Source of the DNA: JACVRW01 sp035650215
GTDB lineage: Bacteria > Actinomycetota > Thermoleophilia > Solirubrobacterales > Thermoleophilaceae
Reading direction: 5' to 3'
NCBI GenBank assembly: GCA_035650215.1
Contig: DASRIC010000038.1
Location: 1-17,267, forward strand
DNA length: 17,267 bases
A program made the position numbers and the translations under genes. Shown here one piece after another: positions 12,369-17,267 of this stretch. Position 1 is the stretch's first letter. Each line of letters starts with the position of its first letter. The notes below the pieces were generated by a model. It searched no databases and had not been told where the DNA came from. It saw only the letters and a list, made by a program, of their open reading frames with translations.

Positions 12369-14378
12369 CTATTCGGGCTTTCCGGCTAGTGCACTTCGAG
12401 GATCCTTCGCGAGCGGCTTCACGAACGAGTTGCGCGGGTTCAGCTCGAGCGAACGCAGGTAGTAGCGCCGTGCCTCGCGGAACCTGCCGCGCCTGGCCGT
12501 GAGATCCCCCAACAGCGCCCAGGTCAGGTGGTCCCGCGGCTCGATGTCGATGGCGTCGAGCAGCGTCTCGCGCGCCTCCCGGTACCTCCCCACGCGTGCG
12601 TACGCGGCCGACTTCACGTAGTAGGCGAGCACCGCCTTGTCGTTCAGGGCGAGTGACTCGTTGGCGAGCCGCAGCGATTCCACGGGGTCGGAGTTGAGCG
12701 AGTCGCGCGCGTCGATGCGGTCCTTGTCCGCGGACGCGAGCCGGCCCACCGAGTCCGCGACAGCCACCGCCGCCACGGCCACGAGCGCGACCGTGACGAT
12801 CCGGGTGGAGATCGAAGCTCCACGGCGCTTCGTCCACGGTGCCACGAGCGCGAGCACCGCGCAGAGGGCCACGCCGGTCACGCCCGGGATGTTGTGCAGC
12901 CAGTCGACGCTCGTGTGAGCGAGCCACGCCACGAACGCGCCCCCGGCCGCCACGGCCACGATCCGACGCTCAGGACGCTCGCGCGACCGGCGCGACTGCC
13001 TCCACAGCCCGGCCAGCGCGGCGCCGGCGAAGAGGCAGAGGAACAGCATCCCCACGAGCCCGAGCTCGGCCAGGACCTGGAGCGGCAGGCTGTGCGGCTG
13101 GCGAATGTCCTCGCTGGTGCGGCGCTCGAGGAAGTACAGGTCGTCGTAGTTGCCGGCACCCTGCCCGCGCAGCGGCGCGTCCTTGAACTCCAGCCACGCC
13201 ACGCGCCAGTAGTCGTAGCGGTAGCCGCCCCCTGACAGGAAGCGCGTGCTGTCCGAGGAATCGACGCGCAGGTTCACGAAGTCGTCGTACTGCTGCTGGA
13301 CCTTGTCGACGGGGTTGCCGACGGCCACGATCACGGCCAGCAGCGCCAGCGCCACCGCCCCGGCCGCGAGCACCGACTCGCTGCGCCGGGTCCACGCGGC
13401 GGCGGGCGAGTCGCCGCGCGTGAAGCGGGTCAGCAGGGTCTGGGCCAGCGCCCAGACGACGCCCCCGGCGAGCGCCACGAGCAGGATGCGACGAGCGGCC
13501 TGTTTCACGAGCTCGGGGTCCGCCGGCTGTCCCTCGGGGAGGTTCTGGTAGACGTCGAGCAACGGGCCGGACAGCGCGACCAGTGCGAGCCCGATCAGTC
13601 CCAGGACCCACACCCGGCGCGGGCGGCCCGGCACCACCAGGAGCACCACGAGGCCGGACGCGGCGGCGGCGGGCAGCACGCCGCGCGTCTGGCTCAGCAC
13701 GAGCAGCGAGCCGAGCACGATTGCGCCGGCGGCGCCGACGCCGGACAGGACCTTGCTTCGTTCCTGCTCCGCCAGAGCCACGCAGGGCCAGAACCCGAGC
13801 AGGAAGTAGCCTGCCTGCCCGTTCACGTATCCGAGCGGGTCCCGGAGTCGCCCGCCGAAGAACAGGGCCTCGACGTCGCCGTCGAGCATGCGCAGCACGA
13901 CCCACGCGCTGACCGCGAGGATCCCCAGCGTCGCGAAGATCAGCGGCAGCCAGCGCTCGAGCTCCGATCGTGCCAGGAGCAGCAGCGAGAGAAGGAGCGC
14001 GGTGTAGAGCGCCCAGCGCCCGGCGGTCACGAGCGCCTGGTCGGCCGACTCGGCCCAGCCGGCCGACAGCCATGACCACAGCCACAGTCCGGCCAGCCCG
14101 ACGACCGCGAGGAGCGGCAGGGTCCGGGGCTTGGCCGCGGTCACGGCCGCGGCCGCCACGGCCACGGCGGCCACCGCGATCGTGATCGGCCCCCACACGG
14201 TCAGGTCGTAGAAGCCGTCCGCCACGGCGCTCACGCCCGAGCCGAAGCCGAACAGGACCAGCAGCCCGACCGCTACCCAGCGCGCGGCGTGTCCGGCCAG
14301 CCCCGGATCGGATGACCGGGAGCGGGCGGGGCGGACGATCTGAGTCTGTGCCTGCGCCGCCGGGCGCGCCTCAGCCAC
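12369..14378 (-). CDS. O-antigen ligase/polymerase-like membrane protein with C-terminal TPR repeats
   Basis: 669 aa from GTG 14378, which overlaps the TGA of the upstream hydrolase gene by 8 bp; a longer frame from 14447 lies wholly over that gene and is rejected. A short Ala/Arg-rich cytoplasmic start is followed by about twelve hydrophobic segments. Ligase/polymerase (Wzy_C) features include LVLSQTRGVLPAAAA mid-protein and the large outer loop with APLRGQGAGNYDDLYF and RQPHSLPLQVLAELGL. After the last membrane helix (base about 12780) the chain carries two to three TPR-like units, for example AYYVKSAAYARVGRYREARE and LLGDLTARRGRFREARRYY. TPR tails occur in many ligase/polymerase-family proteins and may bind partners or polymer outside the membrane. 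Function: polymerisation or transfer of the locus glycan. It forms an operon with the hydrolase upstream. Confidence 0.87.
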   Translation of the reverse strand: MAEARPAAQAQTQIVRPARSRSSDPGLAGHAARWVAVGLLVLFGFGSGVSAVADGFYDLTVWGPITIAVAAVAVAAAAVTAAKPRTLPLLAVVGLAGLWLWSWLSAGWAESADQALVTAGRWALYTALLLSLLLLARSELERWLPLIFATLGILAVSAWVVLRMLDGDVEALFFGGRLRDPLGYVNGQAGYFLLGFWPCVALAEQERSKVLSGVGAAGAIVLGSLLVLSQTRGVLPAAAASGLVVLLVVPGRPRRVWVLGLIGLALVALSGPLLDVYQNLPEGQPADPELVKQAARRILLVALAGGVVWALAQTLLTRFTRGDSPAAAWTRRSESVLAAGAVALALLAVIVAVGNPVDKVQQQYDDFVNLRVDSSDSTRFLSGGGYRYDYWRVAWLEFKDAPLRGQGAGNYDDLYFLERRTSEDIRQPHSLPLQVLAELGLVGMLFLCLFAGAALAGLWRQSRRSRERPERRIVAVAAGGAFVAWLAHTSVDWLHNIPGVTGVALCAVLALVAPWTKRRGASISTRIVTVALVAVAAVAVADSVGRLASADKDRIDARDSLNSDPVESLRLANESLALNDKAVLAYYVKSAAYARVGRYREARETLLDAIDIEPRDHLTWALLGDLTARRGRFREARRYYLRSLELNPRNSFVKPLAKDPRSALAGKPE

Positions 14379-15471
14379 GCTTGTAGGCCCAGTACGCCGG
14401 CTTCTTTCGACCGCGGTCGGTGAGGAGGCCACGCAGCACCTCGTCACCGTCCTCGTTCGGGGGGTCGTCGTAGAGGGAGTACCAGCCGAGCGTGTAGATC
14501 CGCGGCCAGCGACGCGTGATTCTGAGGGCGTCCGTCAGCCAGCTCGCGGCCGTTCGGCGCGTGACCCAGAAGTTGAACTCGTGGTTGGGTTGGTCGGTCG
14601 GCCAGAAGAGCTCCGACAGGAAGAGCTTGATTCCGCGCTTGCCGCGGGGCCGGCCGAGCCAGCGGTCGACCCACTTCGCCAGCAGGTCGAGGTCCGAGAA
14701 GTCCGCGAAGCCGTGCCCCAGCGGGGGACGGTTCAGCAGCGGGCGCCGCGCGCTGAACGGGTTGTGGCCGTAGAGGTCCAGCCGCGGGGGCTTGCCGTTC
14801 GGCAGGCGAAGGTTCCGGATCCAGTTGCGCGCCGAGATGTGCCCGGTCGTGAACGTGTTGCCCCCGATCACGAGGTTTCGTCGCGAGCGCGACTTCAGGC
14901 TCGCGTACGACGCGTCGAGGATCCGGGCATACGTCCGCGGCGCTCGCTTCATCTTCCGGGTGAGCGGCCGGTCTCGCCTCTCGCTGATCAGTGGCCGGTA
15001 GTTCTCGCGACGGGTGGGCTCGCTCCAGATCAACCAAAGCCGGACGGACGGGTAGCGCGCCGAGGCGGCGTAGGCGAAGTCGGCGAAGTCCTTCGGCCGC
15101 CGGGGTACGAAACGGGTGTCGCGGTGTCCGTTCGCCCAGCGCGGGGCCTGGGACAAGACGAGCGCCGTGCGGATGCCGAACCGCCTGGCCTCCGCAATCG
15201 CGGGGCCCAGCTCGGCGGGCCAGCGGTAGGCGGGGTCGCTCGGATCGCGCGGGTTGGCGGGCCGCCTGGGCGCGACGTCGGACCAGTTGATCCGGTCTTG
15301 CCAGATTCCTACGCCCAGGTCCTTGTAGATCGGGAACTGCGAGACGCCGTTCACCTCGGCCGGGCCCCAGATCGACTTCTTGCGCGTCTGGGCCGCGTCC
15401 GCGCCGGCGGGAAGCGCGAGCGCCAGCAGCGCGATCAGGATGAGCGGGATGCGAGTCCGAGCGATTGGCAT
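14371..15471 (-). CDS. Secreted glycoside hydrolase-like protein (GH39/GH5-type TIM barrel)
   Basis: 366 aa from ATG 15471, chosen because AAGGA lies 6 nt upstream and the signal peptide (MPIARTR, Leu/Ile/Ala core, GADA cleavage region near residue 26) starts exactly there; a GTG/ATG further upstream at 15501 adds only ten hydrophilic residues. Clan A glycosidase landmarks are present: barrel strand GVGIWQDRINWSDVAP, acid/base motif LIWSEPT (E151; WSEP instead of the usual WNEP), nucleophile strand LFLSELFW (E287), and the KKPAYWAYK ending shared with the protein at 1502-2575. It is the most basic of the three hydrolases here, and the Asn to Ser change before the acid/base Glu also occurs in some active members of the clan. 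It is translationally coupled to the downstream ligase, so it probably acts on the same exopolysaccharide. Confidence 0.83.
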   Translation of the reverse strand: MPIARTRIPLILIALLALALPAGADAAQTRKKSIWGPAEVNGVSQFPIYKDLGVGIWQDRINWSDVAPRRPANPRDPSDPAYRWPAELGPAIAEARRFGIRTALVLSQAPRWANGHRDTRFVPRRPKDFADFAYAASARYPSVRLWLIWSEPTRRENYRPLISERRDRPLTRKMKRAPRTYARILDASYASLKSRSRRNLVIGGNTFTTGHISARNWIRNLRLPNGKPPRLDLYGHNPFSARRPLLNRPPLGHGFADFSDLDLLAKWVDRWLGRPRGKRGIKLFLSELFWPTDQPNHEFNFWVTRRTAASWLTDALRITRRWPRIYTLGWYSLYDDPPNEDGDEVLRGLLTDRGRKKPAYWAYKRG

Positions 15472-15477
15472 GTTCTG

Positions 15478-15482
15478 TCCTT
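15478..15482 (-). promoter_or_regulatory. Ribosome binding site for the hydrolase at 15471
   Basis: AAGGA lies 6 nt before ATG 15471 and decides this start over the one 30 bp upstream. Confidence 0.6.
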
Positions 15483-15488
15483 GAGCCC

Positions 15489-15494
15489 TACCCT
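15489..15494 (+). promoter_or_regulatory. Putative -10 box of a leaderless promoter
   Basis: TACCCT matches TANNNT and ends 8 nt before ATG 15503. There is no Shine-Dalgarno in between, as for the genes at 2598 and 9584. Confidence 0.35.
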
Positions 15495-15502
15495 GAAACA
15501 CG

Positions 15503-15988
15503 ATGTCGCCCTCGAAAGTCTCGCTCGCGTGCGCTTGCGCGACCGCTGCCCTCGCGCTCCCCTCCGCGGCGTCCGCTCAGATCGACCCCGGGGTCAACTA
15601 CGACCCGGGGAGTCCGGCGGGCAAGGAGTACGCGATTCCGCTGGTCGAGGGGCGGTCCGAGGGCGCCGGCACGACCGACCAGCAAGAGGGTGCCAACGTG
15701 CCCTTCGGTGTGGGCATCGAGCCGCCCGGCGGAGGTCCTGGGCAGCGCGACAAGGCCGCGAACGGGCGGAGTGGGCGCAACGGCGCCGAGAACCGCGCCG
15801 GCGTGCCGGGCGTGCGCGCCGGAGAGAGCTCCGAGGAGCTGGCGGCCAGGATCGCGCAGGCCGAGGAGCCCGCGGGCACCGCCGCGCGCACCTTCCTGCT
15901 CGCTCTCGCAGTCCTGCTGCCCGCAGGCCTGCTCGCGCTGATTCTGTGGCAGCGCCCGCAAGTCAGCCGGACCGGAAGAACTGCCTGA
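15503..15988 (+). CDS. Small secreted, membrane-anchored protein of unknown function
   Basis: A 161-aa protein not matched to a known family. A signal peptide spans residues 1-25 (ending SAASA before Q26). Then comes about 100 residues of Gly/Pro/Ala/Arg/Glu-rich, probably disordered sequence (for example GIEPPGGGPGQRDKAANG), a short helical stretch with SSEELAARIAQAEEP, and a single membrane helix at about 129-149 followed by a basic cytoplasmic tail RPQVSRTGRTA. This predicts a type I membrane protein with an extended outer region. It lies between, and opposite in strand to, the co-polymerase/kinase and the hydrolase-ligase operon; its last 26 bp overlap the kinase gene. A structural or accessory role in polysaccharide export is possible but unproven. 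There is no sortase motif. Confidence 0.65.
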   Translation: MSPSKVSLACACATAALALPSAASAQIDPGVNYDPGSPAGKEYAIPLVEGRSEGAGTTDQQEGANVPFGVGIEPPGGGPGQRDKAANGRSGRNGAENRAGVPGVRAGESSEELAARIAQAEEPAGTAARTFLLALAVLLPAGLLALILWQRPQVSRTGRTA

Positions 15989-17267
15989 CTTTGCGCGCGG
16001 GCCCGGTGGACTGGCCACCGCTGGCCGCGAGGAAGTGCGGGTCGGCTGCCGGCTGCGGCGTCTCCCCGTAGCCGTACCCGTAGCCGTAGTCCCCCTGCAG
16101 CTTGGCGCCCGTGGCGACCATCCCGAGCACCCGGCCGCCGGCGCTGGCGGCCACCTCGATCGCGCGACTGATGGCCTCGCGCGGCGTCTGCTCGAGCCGC
16201 GAGACGCCGACGATGCCGGCCACCTGGTCGAACAGCGGGAAGGCGTCGCTCACCACGAGCACAGGCGCGCTGTCGATCAGCACCAGGTCGGACATCTCCG
16301 ACAGCTCGGCCAGGATCGTGGACATGCGCGCCGAGCCGAGCATCTCGGAGGGGTTCGGCGGGATGGAGCCGCCGGGCAGCACCCGTAGGTACGAGCCGAA
16401 CGGCTCGATGTCGACGAGCGCGTCCTGCACCGCCGTGCTCTCCGAGATCACCTCGCTCAGGCCCGGGACCTGCGGCGTGCCCATGCGCGGCGCGACCGCG
16501 GGGCTCCGGAGATCGGCGTCGACCAGGACGACCTGCTTGCCGGCGCGGGCGAACGCGACCGCCAGGTTGGTGGCCACGCTCGTCTTGCCGTCGCCCTTCA
16601 GGGGGCTGATCACCAGCAGGCTCGCGAGCCGCTGGTCGACGTTGAAGTAGGTGAGGCTGTCCCGCAAGGTCTGGAACACCACGGGTAGCTGGGGATCGGG
16701 GGCCGAACCCGGGAAGGCGCTCGAAGGAACCTGCGCCAGCAGCGGCGTGCCGGTCAGGCGCTCGAGGTCGCGGGAGTCGTGCAGCCGCCGGTCCAGGCGC
16801 TCGGCGAGCGCCACGGCGCCGGCCGCGATCAGTAGCGAGACGATAAAGGCGAGGATCGCATTGCGCCGCGGATTCGGCGAGATCGGGGCGGACGGCACGC
16901 CGGCCGGCTCCACGACCTGGGTGTTCTCGCTCTGAGCGGCGCGGAGCGCGCGGAGGCCCTGGAGGCGCTCGGAGAGCTGCGAGCGCTGAAGCTCCTCGTT
17001 CGGTGGGAGCTGTCCGAGCTCCTTCTCCACGTTCCCGATCGAAGCGTCGACCTTACGGACGCCGGCCTTCTCGCGGGTGACCCTCAGCGCCCGCGCGACG
17101 GCGTTCGCGATGTCCGCTGCCCGCTCGCCGCTGCCCGCCGTGGAGGTGATGGTGATGAATCCCGTGTCCTCGTTGTCCGTGGCCTGCAGCGACCCGCGAA
17201 GCGAGCCCTCGGGCTCACCGAGGATCCGCGCGGCTTGGTCCGCGACCCCGCTCGTGCCGACGAGCGC
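15963..17267 (-). CDS. Polysaccharide co-polymerase / BY-type tyrosine kinase (Wzc/CapAB-like), 5' end beyond window
   Basis: The frame is open to the window edge, so only the C-terminal 434 residues are seen. The upstream part continues the Wzz-like outer domain (GFITITSTAGSGERAADIAN at about 17160-17100). A coiled segment leads to a membrane helix NAILAFIVSLLIAAGAVAL (about 16865-16805). The cytoplasmic kinase then shows Walker A SPLKGDGKT (16607-16581), Walker A' VVLVDADLRSP, and Walker B-like LVLIDSAPVL. A tyrosine cluster with four alternating Tyr-Gly units lies at 16088-16068, near the C-terminus, the usual autophosphorylation region. Such proteins control chain length and export of exopolysaccharide by cycles of kinase oligomerisation. 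Co-polymerase and kinase are joined in one chain, as in Wzc. The internal GTG at 17030 is not the start. Confidence 0.9.
   Translation of the reverse strand, partial: ALVGTSGVADQAARILGEPEGSLRGSLQATDNEDTGFITITSTAGSGERAADIANAVARALRVTREKAGVRKVDASIGNVEKELGQLPPNEELQRSQLSERLQGLRALRAAQSENTQVVEPAGVPSAPISPNPRRNAILAFIVSLLIAAGAVALAERLDRRLHDSRDLERLTGTPLLAQVPSSAFPGSAPDPQLPVVFQTLRDSLTYFNVDQRLASLLVISPLKGDGKTSVATNLAVAFARAGKQVVLVDADLRSPAVAPRMGTPQVPGLSEVISESTAVQDALVDIEPFGSYLRVLPGGSIPPNPSEMLGSARMSTILAELSEMSDLVLIDSAPVLVVSDAFPLFDQVAGIVGVSRLEQTPREAISRAIEVAASAGGRVLGMVATGAKLQGDYGYGYGYGETPQPAADPHFLAASGGQSTGPARKVRQFFRSG

Overview
This is a 17.3 kb, very GC-rich, densely packed bacterial window. GC-rich third codon positions, GTG/TTG starts, actinobacterial-type protein families and TANNNT -10 boxes 7-9 nt before start codons suggest a high-GC Actinomycetota, probably Thermoleophilia/Solirubrobacterales. 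That placement is an inference from style and gene content; there is no rRNA or marker gene to confirm it.

Layout. The two flanks form an exopolysaccharide / cell-surface glycan locus. The left flank (1-5800) has two secreted glycoside hydrolases facing each other (4-1482 +, 1502-2575 -), an O-antigen ligase/polymerase-like membrane protein (2598-3941 +), a family 2 glycosyltransferase (3819-4820 -) and a class I methyltransferase (4865-5800 +). The right flank (12369-17267) has a second ligase/polymerase with a TPR tail, a third secreted hydrolase, a small secreted membrane-anchored protein of unknown function, and the 3' part of a Wzc/CapB-type polysaccharide co-polymerase and tyrosine kinase that runs off the window.

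The middle (5747-12292) is a peptide-modification-like cassette. One divergent pair of operons starts from a shared 41-bp gap at 9543-9583. Leftward: an HprK-like P-loop kinase followed by two tandem-duplicated methyltransferases. Rightward: a MauE-thioredoxin (MauE/MauD-like) membrane fusion and a PF14907-type nucleotidyltransferase. Converging on this, with its own putative promoter, is a 220-aa protein made of a PqqD-like domain, an internal twin-arginine-like export segment and an 85-residue tail with 16 cysteines, five of them consecutive.

Working model (inference): the PqqD/Tat/Cys-rich protein is the substrate of the cassette. The PqqD domain would be a built-in recognition domain in the cytoplasm, the kinase, nucleotidyltransferase and methyltransferases possible modifiers, and the MauE-thioredoxin fusion the redox partner that forms disulfides in the exported tail. 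This resembles methylamine dehydrogenase small-subunit maturation, where MauE and MauD serve a Tat-exported, disulfide-rich protein. The product may be a surface protein linked to the exopolysaccharide. No tRNA, rRNA, CRISPR array, insertion sequence or attachment site was seen, and no gene-free stretch exceeds about 80 bp.
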